Positions 1-8,618 of a DNA stretch of 64,000 nucleotides are shown in pieces; position 1 is the first letter of the stretch; each line of letters opens with the position of its first letter. The stretch is from JBAVOR01 sp049692255 (GTDB lineage Bacteria; Babelota; Babeliae; Babelales; JACPOV01). A model generated the notes under the pieces. It was not told the origin of the DNA, did not search any database, and saw only the letters and a program-made list of their open reading frames with translations. Position numbers and translations under genes: made by a program. The stretch lies in contig JBAVOR010000022.1 in the NCBI GenBank assembly GCA_049692255.1, positions 26,314 through 90,313 of the forward strand. Direction: 5' to 3'.

Positions 1-1035
1 TGTTGATGACGTCTTGTCTACACGCAATAGGCGCACAACAAGGAGTGCCATCAGCAGTAAAATAACCAAGGGAACTATACAATCGGATGACCACAAGGAA
101 GGAACGATTTTCCAATCATATTCAACACTCATGTTGAATGGCCATATAAATATCCACAGGTAATGTAAAATAACTTTAAATTGTGAAATGAAGAAGGGAA
201 TTGGCAAGATATCTTGCGCAGGATCTTGCGTAAGCACATTACCCATATTATTTGGTATGGCGATCTTTAATCCTATCAACTCAAGGAAAAAAGATGGTTT
301 TAGAAAATAAAGATAAAAGCCAACAATAAAACTAAAATACAGTGCATGAAACCACCAGCGACTTTTGCACGAAGCCCAATTGCCATGCGCAATAAAAAAC
401 CAATCAACCAGCATCAACAGCAATGGGGTAACAATAACAATTTCTTTTGTGCCACACGCGAAAAAAGAGACTATAAACAACAACGCAAGCAACACTGTAC
501 GGGCCCAAGCATGCGTGACGCGCCAAGCAGCAATAAATAATAACACGAGTGTGAACATACAGACGGCAGCCAACCCTTCCATACGCCCTTGAATAACGTA
601 GGAGATAGTTTGCGTTTGCACTGGGTGTAATAAAAAAAGGGCACTCGTAAGAGTTGCAATACTCAAGCGGTGTTGTTGCGCGAATGAACGTTTTTGTGCT
701 GGCTGTAGTGCAAGATAGAGCAAGAAAAAGAGCACGATGCCAGCAACCACATGAAATGCTACGTTAAACGCACGATAATAAAAAGGATCAAAATAACCCA
801 TGCGATAGTTAATCGCGTTAATCCAAAAAGGTACCCAACGTGCGGTGCTGCACCACGCTTGGCTCAAGGTAAGGGTACGAATGATATACAGCTTGCGAAT
901 ATTGAACATATCATCGAATTGAAACGGATACTGGAGTGAGGGGTAATAGACGAATGCAGCAACACACGCAAGAGCAAGCGGAATCGCGCAAAGAAGAAGT
1001 GGTATATAATAGGGGGTAGATTTAGTGTGCTGCAT
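1..1035 (-). CDS. TMTC-like polytopic membrane protein (partial, C-terminus beyond window)
   Basis: I translated this reading frame by hand: 345 residues from an ATG at 1035 with no stop before the window edge, so the C-terminus is missing. It has about nine hydrophobic segments. The luminal motif FDD (around residues 39-41), the LHPVQT motif followed by GRMEG (about 133-153), a GTKE-TP-D segment (about 194-210), and a late segment with Q-K-LHYLW-WPFNMS resemble the TMTC/DUF1736 family of tetratricopeptide-carrying glycosyltransferase-like membrane proteins. These use polyprenyl-phosphate sugars at the membrane. TPR repeats would be expected in the missing part. The family call is by motif only. 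A GAGGAG-like site precedes the ATG. Confidence 0.7.
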   Translation of the reverse strand, partial: MQHTKSTPYYIPLLLCAIPLALACVAAFVYYPSLQYPFQFDDMFNIRKLYIIRTLTLSQAWCSTARWVPFWINAINYRMGYFDPFYYRAFNVAFHVVAGIVLFFLLYLALQPAQKRSFAQQHRLSIATLTSALFLLHPVQTQTISYVIQGRMEGLAAVCMFTLVLLFIAAWRVTHAWARTVLLALLFIVSFFACGTKEIVIVTPLLLMLVDWFFIAHGNWASCKSRWWFHALYFSFIVGFYLYFLKPSFFLELIGLKIAIPNNMGNVLTQDPAQDILPIPFFISQFKVILHYLWIFIWPFNMSVEYDWKIVPSLWSSDCIVPLVILLLMALLVVRLLRVDKTSST

Positions 1036-1191
1036 CAGAACTCCTCTTTTTTGTCCTGGTCAAACGTAATGCACTATGCACAGTCATTTGCGTTCTAGTG
1101 TACGAACTTTTTCCCCCTTGTACAAGCGGCTTGCCCAGATGCTATTTTTGCTTTAACATGAGTGCTATAACCATTTTACCATTGATAACCC

Positions 1192-1890
1192 ATGAATATT
1201 CAATTCATCTACGACCTTATCTCGTACATGGCACTTGCTATTGCCTACATCATAAGCACTACGCTCGCTGGTTATTTTCAAGCGTATGTTGCTAAAAAAT
1301 TAGGCGACCCTGCGCCTGAGCAACTCGGTTTTTTATCGCTTAATCCCGCTGCGCATATCGATCCAATTGGCGCCCTATGCCTTTTTATGATCGGCATTGG
1401 GTGGGGTAAATTTATGCCAATAAATAGCATATTACTGTATAACGCATGGCACTTAACTGCATTTCTTTTAAGCAGTTCACTTATGTATCTGCTCATTGGG
1501 CTAATAGCCCTCCTTATGTTATTGTTATTGTGCGGAAGCACCGTTGTTCAGCTCGTTGCAGTTATGGTCAGTGTTGACTTTACGTCATTGGCTGCATTCA
1601 CTAAAAACTATCCAAATAGTTCATCATTAACATTAACCGTGGCATTCATTCTATTTATGTTTGTGTATGTGGGGGTGGTCTTTGCAGCACTCACCATCAT
1701 CGCCAATGGTTTGCGTGGTACAGTAGCATATTTAATACACCGTTCAGGAATGTATATCAACGAAGTGGCACTCTTTTTAATTTCTGCAATAGTAATGATT
1801 CTGTTAGCGCGGCCGCTGCGCATTATGTTTATGGCATTTATTACCTGTATTGCACAACTGCTTGCTCCCTTACTAGGAACGTACGTATGA
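1192..1890 (+). CDS. Peptidase M50 (site-2 protease) family protein, catalytic motif degenerate
   Basis: A 232-residue membrane protein with about five hydrophobic segments. After the first segment it carries GD (38-39), a LNP-x-x-HIDPIG motif (50-60) and a GWGKFMPIN stretch, which are signatures of the M50B site-2 protease family normally found in intramembrane proteolysis. The zinc-binding HExxH motif that should sit before the GD is replaced by AGYFQ (26-30). Both histidines and the glutamate are therefore lost, although the later aspartate of HIDP is kept. It is probably a pseudo-protease with a binding or chaperone-like role; this is inferred. Its TGA overlaps the tyrS start codon in an ATGA, so the two are likely co-translated. 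The Shine-Dalgarno site is weak. Confidence 0.75.
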   Translation: MNIQFIYDLISYMALAIAYIISTTLAGYFQAYVAKKLGDPAPEQLGFLSLNPAAHIDPIGALCLFMIGIGWGKFMPINSILLYNAWHLTAFLLSSSLMYLLIGLIALLMLLLLCGSTVVQLVAVMVSVDFTSLAAFTKNYPNSSSLTLTVAFILFMFVYVGVVFAALTIIANGLRGTVAYLIHRSGMYINEVALFLISAIVMILLARPLRIMFMAFITCIAQLLAPLLGTYV

Positions 1891-3089
1891 AAACATTAGC
1901 GTTATCAGAACAACTCACTATGCTTATTGCGGGAACCGCACAAGTATTACCCGAAGAAGCATTAGCAAAAAAGTTAGCAAAGGGGCAACCGCTCATTATT
2001 AAATTAGGCGCAGACCCTACTGCTCCTGACTTGCATTTGGGACATGCGGTAGTATTACTTAAAATGCGTCAATTTCAAGAGCTTGGGCACCAGGTCGTCT
2101 TTTTGATTGGTGATTTTACTGCACGCATTGGTGATCCAACGGGTAAATCGAAAACCCGTCCACCATTAAGCCAAGAAGCGATCGAAAAAAATACTAAAAC
2201 TTATTTTGAACAAGTACTGCGCATTCTTCACCCTGATCGCTTAACTATCCGCTACAATGCGGAATGGTTCGATGCATTCTCGAGTAAAGATTTTTTAAAA
2301 CTCTGCGCACAAACAACGCTTGCGCGACTAACGGAACGTGAAGATTTTGCTAATCGCATTGCCGCTCATGAATCGATTGGGTTTCATGAGCTTCTGTATC
2401 CTCTGTTGCAGGCGTATGACTCTGTTGCATTGCGTGCCGATGTTGAATTGGGGGGAACCGATCAAACATTTAATCTCCTGATGGGACGCTACATTCAAGA
2501 ACAGTATGGCCAAGAAGCGCAAGTAATTATGACCGTGCCTATCTTAGAAGGTCTTGATGGTGTGCAGAAAATGTCAAAATCATTGGGCAACTACATTGGC
2601 ATTAATGAGCCCGCAGATCAAGCGTATGGTAAATTGATGTCGCTCAGCGATACGCTTATGTGGCGTTATATGCACTTGCTCCTTGACATGCCATTGCATC
2701 TTATTGATGAAAAAAAAGAGGCTGTCGAACAGGGCACTCTTCATCCGATGACCATTAAAAAACAGATGGCACATGGCATAGTTGCACGCTTTTGGTCGAT
2801 CGAACAAGCAGATAATGCTCAAAAAACATTTGAAAATCTATTTCAAAAAAAAGAGTATGACCAATCTGCGCAGCAGTTATCATTACATGCATATACATTC
2901 CCTATTAAGCTCACCGAACTTCTTAAAACAATGGGCGCGGTAGCCTCTGCCAATGAAGCGCGTCGTTTAATAGAAGAGGGCGCTGTGCGTATTAATGATG
3001 AGCGTATTACCGATATTCATGCTACCATTGCAAAGCCAGAAACGATGATTATTAAGGTGGGCAAGCATCGTATTTATAAATTGAGTTAA
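1887..3089 (+). CDS. tyrS: Tyrosyl-tRNA synthetase
   Basis: A class I aminoacyl-tRNA synthetase that charges tRNA-Tyr in the cytoplasm. The HIGH-type signature is HLGH at 50-53 and the KMSKS loop is at 228-232. The tyrosine-site region reads YDSVALRADVELGGTDQ (about 177-193). The last 60 or so residues (about 338-400) form an S4 RNA-binding domain. At 400 residues it has the usual length of bacterial TyrRS, and the sequence resembles the TyrZ/TyrS2-type branch. It overlaps the preceding M50-like gene by four bases and the convergent alr by four bases (3086-3089), so the 3' end is very tight with no room for a dedicated terminator. Confidence 0.96.
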   Translation: MKTLALSEQLTMLIAGTAQVLPEEALAKKLAKGQPLIIKLGADPTAPDLHLGHAVVLLKMRQFQELGHQVVFLIGDFTARIGDPTGKSKTRPPLSQEAIEKNTKTYFEQVLRILHPDRLTIRYNAEWFDAFSSKDFLKLCAQTTLARLTEREDFANRIAAHESIGFHELLYPLLQAYDSVALRADVELGGTDQTFNLLMGRYIQEQYGQEAQVIMTVPILEGLDGVQKMSKSLGNYIGINEPADQAYGKLMSLSDTLMWRYMHLLLDMPLHLIDEKKEAVEQGTLHPMTIKKQMAHGIVARFWSIEQADNAQKTFENLFQKKEYDQSAQQLSLHAYTFPIKLTELLKTMGAVASANEARRLIEEGAVRINDERITDIHATIAKPETMIIKVGKHRIYKLS

Positions 3090-4213
3090 TCAACCATTAC
3101 GCGTGGCAATGATGCGCGAATGCCCGTCAATATCTCATACGGTATCGTATTGCACATCTGCGCAAGTGTACTGACATGAATAGGCTGCTGAGCGCCAATT
3201 AAAGTAACTACGGTTCCTTCTCCTGCCTCAACAACATCAGTGATATCAATAGTAGTCAGATTCATGGAAATACGGCCAATAACGGGTGCATAGCGTGAGC
3301 CGGTGAGCACTTGTGCACAGTTCGACAAATGTCTGTTGTATCCATCAGCATATCCTACCGGCAACAGCCCAATGCGCGTTGGACGTTGGGCACTATATAC
3401 TTGATTATAACCAACCGCATCACCCGCTGCTATCCATTTAGTTTGTATAATGGTTGTTTTGAATGATAAGAGTGGCACTAAAGTAAAACGTGCAACTGAT
3501 TGTGCACATGCCATTTCAATCGCACGTGATGGCCATATGCCATACACTGCAATACCAGGGCGAATAAGATTGCTTCGTTCATTGCCTTGCATGAAGAGCA
3601 CGCCACTATTAGCGTAATGCAGTTGATCGAAATAAATATTTTGTTGAGCTAATGCTGCGATAGTATGATTAAATTGCTGTATTTGTTGTAAACACAGCGC
3701 ACTATCTTCTGGATCACTTAAATGCGTATACGCCCCTTGCCAATGCAATGAAGGGCTCTTGCGTATCCACTGCGTAAGCATATGTGTAATAGTATCAGGC
3801 ACAATTCCTGCACGGTGCAACCCGACGTCTATCTTTACATGCACTGTCGCACGTACACGCAACTGTTGCGCAATCTGTTCAATATGGCGAACTAATAATT
3901 CACTGTGCACCGTAAGCGTAATATTGTGATGCACTGCTTGTGCAATATCTGCATCAATAATGTTGAGTACTACTATTGGTTTGGTGATGCCACGTACACG
4001 TAAAAAAACTGCTTCAGATAAAGCAACAACACACATACCATAAACGGCAGTATGGGCTTGGCACAATTGCGCAATTTCTAATAAACCATGCCCATACGCA
4101 TTCGATTTAATCACGGGCATCATAAAGGCCTGTGGCGTTGCATGCGCTTGCAATGCGCGCATATTCCGATCAAATGCTGATTTACAGATCTCTATAAAAG
4201 TTATGGGGTTCAT
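3086..4213 (-). CDS. alr: Alanine racemase
   Basis: A PLP-dependent enzyme that interconverts L- and D-alanine, supplying D-Ala for peptidoglycan. The PLP lysine is K36 in the motif VIKSNAYGHG, and the catalytic tyrosine is Y269 in AVGYNQ. An LPVGYADGYNR segment and SMNLTTIDIT follow, as expected for the C-terminal barrel. The 375-residue length is normal. With the fused Ddl gene at 49.1 kb it implies that the cell makes a D-Ala-D-Ala-containing wall. The start ATG at 4213 fits the family's N-terminus. Confidence 0.96.
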   Translation of the reverse strand: MNPITFIEICKSAFDRNMRALQAHATPQAFMMPVIKSNAYGHGLLEIAQLCQAHTAVYGMCVVALSEAVFLRVRGITKPIVVLNIIDADIAQAVHHNITLTVHSELLVRHIEQIAQQLRVRATVHVKIDVGLHRAGIVPDTITHMLTQWIRKSPSLHWQGAYTHLSDPEDSALCLQQIQQFNHTIAALAQQNIYFDQLHYANSGVLFMQGNERSNLIRPGIAVYGIWPSRAIEMACAQSVARFTLVPLLSFKTTIIQTKWIAAGDAVGYNQVYSAQRPTRIGLLPVGYADGYNRHLSNCAQVLTGSRYAPVIGRISMNLTTIDITDVVEAGEGTVVTLIGAQQPIHVSTLAQMCNTIPYEILTGIRASLPRVMVD

Positions 4214-4325
4214 AAATGCTGTTACGCTATTGAATATACTGTATTTTACTTGTCAGATACGAGAAAAACGGCTACTGTACACTTTAATTATCGTGCTTCA
4301 TCTTTAGTATAGCAGGTACAGTTTT

Positions 4326-4634
4326 ATGAACTACAAATTTTTTATTGCAACGTCATTGTTTTTAAATATGATCACTAATGGCCTATGCGCGATGAAAAAG
4401 AGCAACAACCCTGGCCTTATTCCTGCGCAAGTAGTGGTAGGGGCTCGCTCTTCAGCCTATTGCCATGTTTTCGAACACATAGATATAAAACAAATAGACC
4501 TATTAAATCCTATCACACAGAATCCATATACAGTTCTTCGAGCAGCAACGCCGTGTATAAATCCGGAGCTATACTACAACCTCGAGTATTATAAAAAAGA
4601 GAGCTCGAATGAAAGCGAAGACGATAGCGAATAA
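4326..4634 (+). CDS. Small exported protein of unknown function
   Basis: A 102-residue protein whose first 22 residues (K at 4, a hydrophobic run, then NGLCA) look like a Sec signal peptide. The mature part is short and hydrophilic, with two cysteines and an acidic SNESEDDSE tail. I do not recognise a family. A weak AGG lies nine bases before the ATG. It is divergent from alr and convergent with smpB. A second reading frame overlaps it, but only this one has a sensible signal peptide. Confidence 0.55.
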   Translation: MNYKFFIATSLFLNMITNGLCAMKKSNNPGLIPAQVVVGARSSAYCHVFEHIDIKQIDLLNPITQNPYTVLRAATPCINPELYYNLEYYKKESSNESEDDSE

Positions 4635-4640
4635 CGTTTT

Positions 4641-5096
4641 TTATGAATCGTACCGCTTAAGCTCGCGAGCCGTTTCACGTTTAATATCACGTTCACGCAA
4701 CGCACTTCTTTTGTCTGCAGCATTTTTATGTTTGGCAATGCCAATCTCTACTTTAATTAAACTGCGTTCGGTGAAGTAGACTTTGAGGGGGATGAGCGTT
4801 ACCCCACGACGTGAAATGTCTCCAATTAACGAGTTCAGCTCCCGCTTATGCAACAGTAATTTGCGGCTGCGTGTTGCTTGGTCGTCACGTTTTTCATACG
4901 CTTTATCATAGGGCGTGATGTTGCAATTGATTAACATCAGCTCCCCTTGATGAAACGTAGCATAAGCTCCAAGTAATGAGATATGACCTGCGCGAATCGC
5001 TTTTACTTCATCGCCGGTCAATACAATCCCTGCCTCTAGACGCTCTAAGATTTCATAATCAAAAAGGGCTTTTTTATTTTGCGCTACTATTTTCAT
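4641..5096 (-). CDS. smpB: SsrA-binding protein SmpB
   Basis: The tmRNA partner in trans-translation, which frees ribosomes stalled on broken mRNAs. The N-terminal NKKALFDYEI and the LTGDEVKAIR segment are typical, as is the basic tail with KHKNAADKRSALRERD that enters the decoding site. Length is 151 residues, normal for the family. It follows the DUF2062 gene with an ATGA overlap (5093-5096), so the two are probably one transcript. The tmRNA gene itself is not visible in this window. Confidence 0.96.
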   Translation of the reverse strand: MKIVAQNKKALFDYEILERLEAGIVLTGDEVKAIRAGHISLLGAYATFHQGELMLINCNITPYDKAYEKRDDQATRSRKLLLHKRELNSLIGDISRRGVTLIPLKVYFTERSLIKVEIGIAKHKNAADKRSALRERDIKRETARELKRYDS

Positions 5097-5575
5097 ATTC
5101 CTCCTTTTTGTTTATTTCTTTCGTGTATTAAACGACGAACAGAGAGCCAGACAATGGGATACATAAGCATGCTAATAATAATACCTAACAGATTGCCCCC
5201 TACAAAAAAGGGCCAGAAACAGGGCTGCGTCACCCCTAAGTTCGTAGCGCACCATAATTCCGCATTGCTCAGCCACGCAGGAGTCCAAAAAGCCATATCG
5301 GTACGCAAGAAAGAATGCATAACCCAACGACCAAAAAAATAATCTGCGCTATAAATAGGAATTGCAGTCCACGGGTTGTTAACCAAATATGACATTGCAA
5401 GTGTTATCATAGTATTTAACCGTAAAAGCCATGCACTGATAAACACTAAAATGGTATGAAACCCAATAAAAGGAGAAAACGCGATATAGTTACCCACACA
5501 GACCGACAATGCTACTTTGTACGGGGAGGGTTCTGCATGCACCCATTGTTTTATGGTATCAGTAAAAGAAGCCAT
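5093..5575 (-). CDS. DUF2062 membrane protein
   Basis: A 160-residue protein with about three transmembrane helices. The motif series SPYKVALSVCVGNYIAFSPFIGFHT, then NNPWTAIPIYSADYFFG, is characteristic of DUF2062, a family of small inner-membrane proteins often found near cell-envelope genes and of unknown activity. It overlaps the start of smpB by four bases. The call rests on motif recognition. Confidence 0.8.
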   Translation of the reverse strand: MASFTDTIKQWVHAEPSPYKVALSVCVGNYIAFSPFIGFHTILVFISAWLLRLNTMITLAMSYLVNNPWTAIPIYSADYFFGRWVMHSFLRTDMAFWTPAWLSNAELWCATNLGVTQPCFWPFFVGGNLLGIIISMLMYPIVWLSVRRLIHERNKQKGGI

Positions 5576-5671
5576 CTTATTTTCTTATCAATTGGAAGGT
5601 TTTTGCACTGTTTCTCTGAACAGTATAAACTAATTCTTTGAAATGCGCATTTATTTATATAAAGGTGATAT

Positions 5672-6376
5672 ATGGTGAATATTCTTTTTTTTCGTTTATT
5701 GTTACTGATATATGTGCTTGGTACGCAGATACCAATGTATCCCATTTTCCGCAACTCGGTGCTACTCGGTTCATTACAGTTGCAACAACAGGTTGCCGAG
5801 CCGATTCGTATTACCGTGTCATATAAGGGAATGGTGACGCAAGCAAAAACAGAACTGGATGAAAATACGGGTCGTGCCTGTTTCGAATTTAATGAAACTG
5901 ATGATGGCACAGAACTGTATCTTTTATTCACTGAGCGCATTGTGATGCCCACAAAAGATATGGCTCATCAAACAACTCATCCTCTGTGCCCTTACCGTTT
6001 ATTTCGTATGACAAAAGAAGAACAGTACGATCGAGTAGAGGGGAAAATACGATATCGTTGGCATATTGCAGAACTGAATAATGAGGCGCTCAAAAGAAAA
6101 ATTCCCGACAACACGCTTATTATTTGGCTTCCGAGTACCCTTTTGGAAAAAGTAGAACCAGGAGCCGCATGGCACCTGGCAACCAATATTGTGTATCTTC
6201 CTTCGATCCACATAAAAAAAATAAACAAAAAAGAGCTCATAGAATATGCTAAACAATCTGAGTTTTATAAATGGGATATTATGCCCTACCATGAAGAGCC
6301 AGACAAAACACTTATTTTATGCAGCAATCAGCATCTCCTTTCGGTACCAGCAACTGCTACGTTTCTACGGGTATAG
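5672..6376 (+). CDS. Exported or membrane-anchored protein of unknown function
   Basis: A 234-residue protein with an N-terminal hydrophobic stretch (about residues 4-20) that looks like a signal peptide or anchor. The remainder is soluble, mixed alpha/beta in character, and matches no family I know. A clear AAAGGTGAT site precedes the ATG. Its stop lies nine bases before tsaD, which suggests co-transcription with it, although nothing in the protein indicates a role in tRNA modification. Confidence 0.75.
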   Translation: MVNILFFRLLLLIYVLGTQIPMYPIFRNSVLLGSLQLQQQVAEPIRITVSYKGMVTQAKTELDENTGRACFEFNETDDGTELYLLFTERIVMPTKDMAHQTTHPLCPYRLFRMTKEEQYDRVEGKIRYRWHIAELNNEALKRKIPDNTLIIWLPSTLLEKVEPGAAWHLATNIVYLPSIHIKKINKKELIEYAKQSEFYKWDIMPYHEEPDKTLILCSNQHLLSVPATATFLRV

Positions 6377-6385
6377 TAAACTGTT

Positions 6386-7408
6386 ATGAGTATTATTTTA
6401 GCATTTGAAACATCATGTGATGAAACTGCCGTAGCCGTGTATGACACCCAAAAAGGGGTGCTCGCTAATCCTTGCTTTTCACAAATTGCATTACATGCCC
6501 ACTTTGGTGGAGTAATTCCGGAAATTGCTTCCCGCAGTCATGTTGAAAAAATTGGCGTCGTGTTACAAGAAGCACTCACTGCCGCTGATACAACCTTAGA
6601 AATGGTGGACGCTATAGCAGTCACTACCCATCCTGGCTTACCGAGCGCATTGTTAGTTGGTACCTGTTATGCAAAGGCTATTGCTTGGGCGCTGCATAAA
6701 CCAATTATTGGGGTTAACCACTTAGAAGGGCATATCTTTTCTGCATTTTTAGAGCAGAACGTGCCATTCCCCCACCTGTGCCTTACCGCATCCGGCGGTC
6801 ACACTGCACTCTATTTAGTAACCGATTTTGGCAGGTATGAACTGGTCGCACATACCGTAGACGATGCAGCAGGTGAAGCGTTTGATAAAGTATCTCAAAT
6901 GATAGGTCTGGGATATCCCGGCGGTCCCATCATTGAACAATATGCAGCAGAAGCGCATTTTGTTGATTTTTTTCAGTACCCCCGTGCCAGCATACACGAT
7001 ATCAACTTTAGTTTTTCAGGGCTCAAAACAGCGGTACTGTACGACGCAGTAAAAAGAAACCTGTATAATCTCGAAACAAAAAAAAGAACCGATCTGCTCG
7101 ACAAGGCTATGCAACAAAAAATAGCCAGCTCGTTGTTGGTATGCATGAGAGATATCTTTATGCGCAAGTTGGCCGACGCCTGTGCTCGTTATCCCTCAAT
7201 TCAAGCGATCACGTTTGTCGGAGGGGTGGCAAGTAACACCTATCTTAAACAAGCGATCGCCGCATTTGCTGCTACCCGTAAACTTGCTTTTTATTCACCA
7301 AGTCGTCAATTTTGTACCGACAATGCAAGCATGATAGCTTTTGTAGGGGCCTATAAGGCGCGTAGACAGGAATTTGATCAGTATGATCTGGACATTCGGT
7401 ACCTCTAA
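6386..7408 (+). CDS. tsaD: tRNA threonylcarbamoyladenosine synthase subunit TsaD
   Basis: The catalytic subunit that transfers the threonylcarbamoyl group to A37 of ANN-decoding tRNAs. It has the ASKHA fold: FETSCDETAVAVYD at the N-terminus, the metal-binding HLEGH motif near 112-116, LTASGGHTAL near 132-141, and GGVASNTYL near 278-286. The length of 340 residues is standard. The tail overlaps the start of the following ComEC-like gene by about 26 bases. TsaB, TsaC and TsaE are not in the window. Confidence 0.97.
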   Translation: MSIILAFETSCDETAVAVYDTQKGVLANPCFSQIALHAHFGGVIPEIASRSHVEKIGVVLQEALTAADTTLEMVDAIAVTTHPGLPSALLVGTCYAKAIAWALHKPIIGVNHLEGHIFSAFLEQNVPFPHLCLTASGGHTALYLVTDFGRYELVAHTVDDAAGEAFDKVSQMIGLGYPGGPIIEQYAAEAHFVDFFQYPRASIHDINFSFSGLKTAVLYDAVKRNLYNLETKKRTDLLDKAMQQKIASSLLVCMRDIFMRKLADACARYPSIQAITFVGGVASNTYLKQAIAAFAATRKLAFYSPSRQFCTDNASMIAFVGAYKARRQEFDQYDLDIRYL

Positions 7409-8594
7409 ACTCGTTTCTCTCTACCAGGCAACTATTTCGTTCATTGCGCAATGGTATACACCCATCCGTGTCAGCATACCGCCAGCACTTGGGCCCGCAG
7501 TGAGTTTTATGATAGGAATTGCTGGGCAATGGTATGCGCAGATTTTTTATTATGCGTGGGTTGTAACAATCATAACTGTCCTTGCACTGTTACTACATAA
7601 AAATAAGGTACCACGCTGGCACATATTTTCGGTTACGTGCTTGATACACATGCTCATTGGCGGGCTTGTATATCAAAAACAGATACATCATTTTGAAGCG
7701 TGGCAATGGCGCCTCGCGCAACAGCCTATTCAAGGGACTATCAATATTACCCATGCTACTGCTTTTATTACCGATTATTACACCGCCTACCGACACGAAG
7801 GAATATTACAACATGAGGGCCATGCATGTACCATTACATTCAATGCTCCGGCGCAGTATCAATGTGGTGATATACTCAGCATACGCGCTGCTTCTATTGC
7901 TGTGCCGAAAACAGTCGAACAAACCTGGCAACACCTGCGCAATAACATACAAGCTCGTTTACGCATAGGTAAAAATAATATACAACGCGTAGGCCATCGA
8001 GCCACGTGGTGGCACTTTATTACTCAATACCGCGACCAAGTGCATCAATCGATTAAAGAGAAGATGTCAGCACAACAGTTCCCTCTAATCTCATTAATTT
8101 TTTTTGGCAAAAAAGAAGCAACCGATATACGCGTAAGCCGTGCCATTAAACAAACACATAGCGTTTGGGGGCTGTATCATTACTTGGCACGTGCAGGGCT
8201 CCATTGCACCGTTATTATGATTATCTGGCAAACCTTGTTAGGGTTTGTGCCCTGTCCATTTATACTCAAACAACTCGCCTTGATTGTAATCGCACTCGTA
8301 TATGCATTGCTCAGTTGGGCATCAATCCCGTTCCTTCGCGCACTTACCATGTATTTATTATACAAGGGCGGATCTTTAGTGCACCGACAAACACATACCA
8401 CGCATATTCTTGCATGCACCATCTACGCATTTCTTATTTTAAACCCCACCCATCTTTTCTGTCTCGATTTTCAACTCAGTTTTGGTGTCACCTTTATTTT
8501 CTGTTGGATTACTTTATTGCAACAGAACACCAAGCGCCATTATTCTTTCAAAACTCTTGCTCATACGCAAAACGCCCCTCTATACTCAACATAA
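7383..8594 (+). CDS. ComEC/Rec2-family protein, short form lacking C-terminal half
   Basis: Resembles the N-terminal half of ComEC, the inner-membrane channel for incoming DNA in natural transformation. It opens with two hydrophobic helices and an OB-like (DUF4131-type) region. The Competence-domain signature follows: FFGKKEATD, GLYHYLARAGLHCTVI (usual SGLH is AGLH here), YALLSWA-RALTMYLL, and QLSFGVTF near the end. It then stops after about 404 residues. Full ComEC proteins are commonly 650-800 residues and carry more helices plus a metallo-beta-lactamase-like domain, both missing here. I chose the ATG at 7383 because an AGGA lies 8-10 bases upstream; a TTG at 7374 is also possible. It could be a decayed gene or a lineage-specific short form. 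Confidence 0.75.
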   Translation: MIWTFGTSKLVSLYQATISFIAQWYTPIRVSIPPALGPAVSFMIGIAGQWYAQIFYYAWVVTIITVLALLLHKNKVPRWHIFSVTCLIHMLIGGLVYQKQIHHFEAWQWRLAQQPIQGTINITHATAFITDYYTAYRHEGILQHEGHACTITFNAPAQYQCGDILSIRAASIAVPKTVEQTWQHLRNNIQARLRIGKNNIQRVGHRATWWHFITQYRDQVHQSIKEKMSAQQFPLISLIFFGKKEATDIRVSRAIKQTHSVWGLYHYLARAGLHCTVIMIIWQTLLGFVPCPFILKQLALIVIALVYALLSWASIPFLRALTMYLLYKGGSLVHRQTHTTHILACTIYAFLILNPTHLFCLDFQLSFGVTFIFCWITLLQQNTKRHYSFKTLAHTQNAPLYST

Positions 8595-8618
8595 CACCTA
8601 TACGAATAAGGGGAGTGT

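Noticed and set aside
5551..5952. 133-codon minus-strand frame across the start of the exported gene at 5672
   Set aside because: It covers a supported gene with a good ribosome site on the other strand and has no recognisable features.
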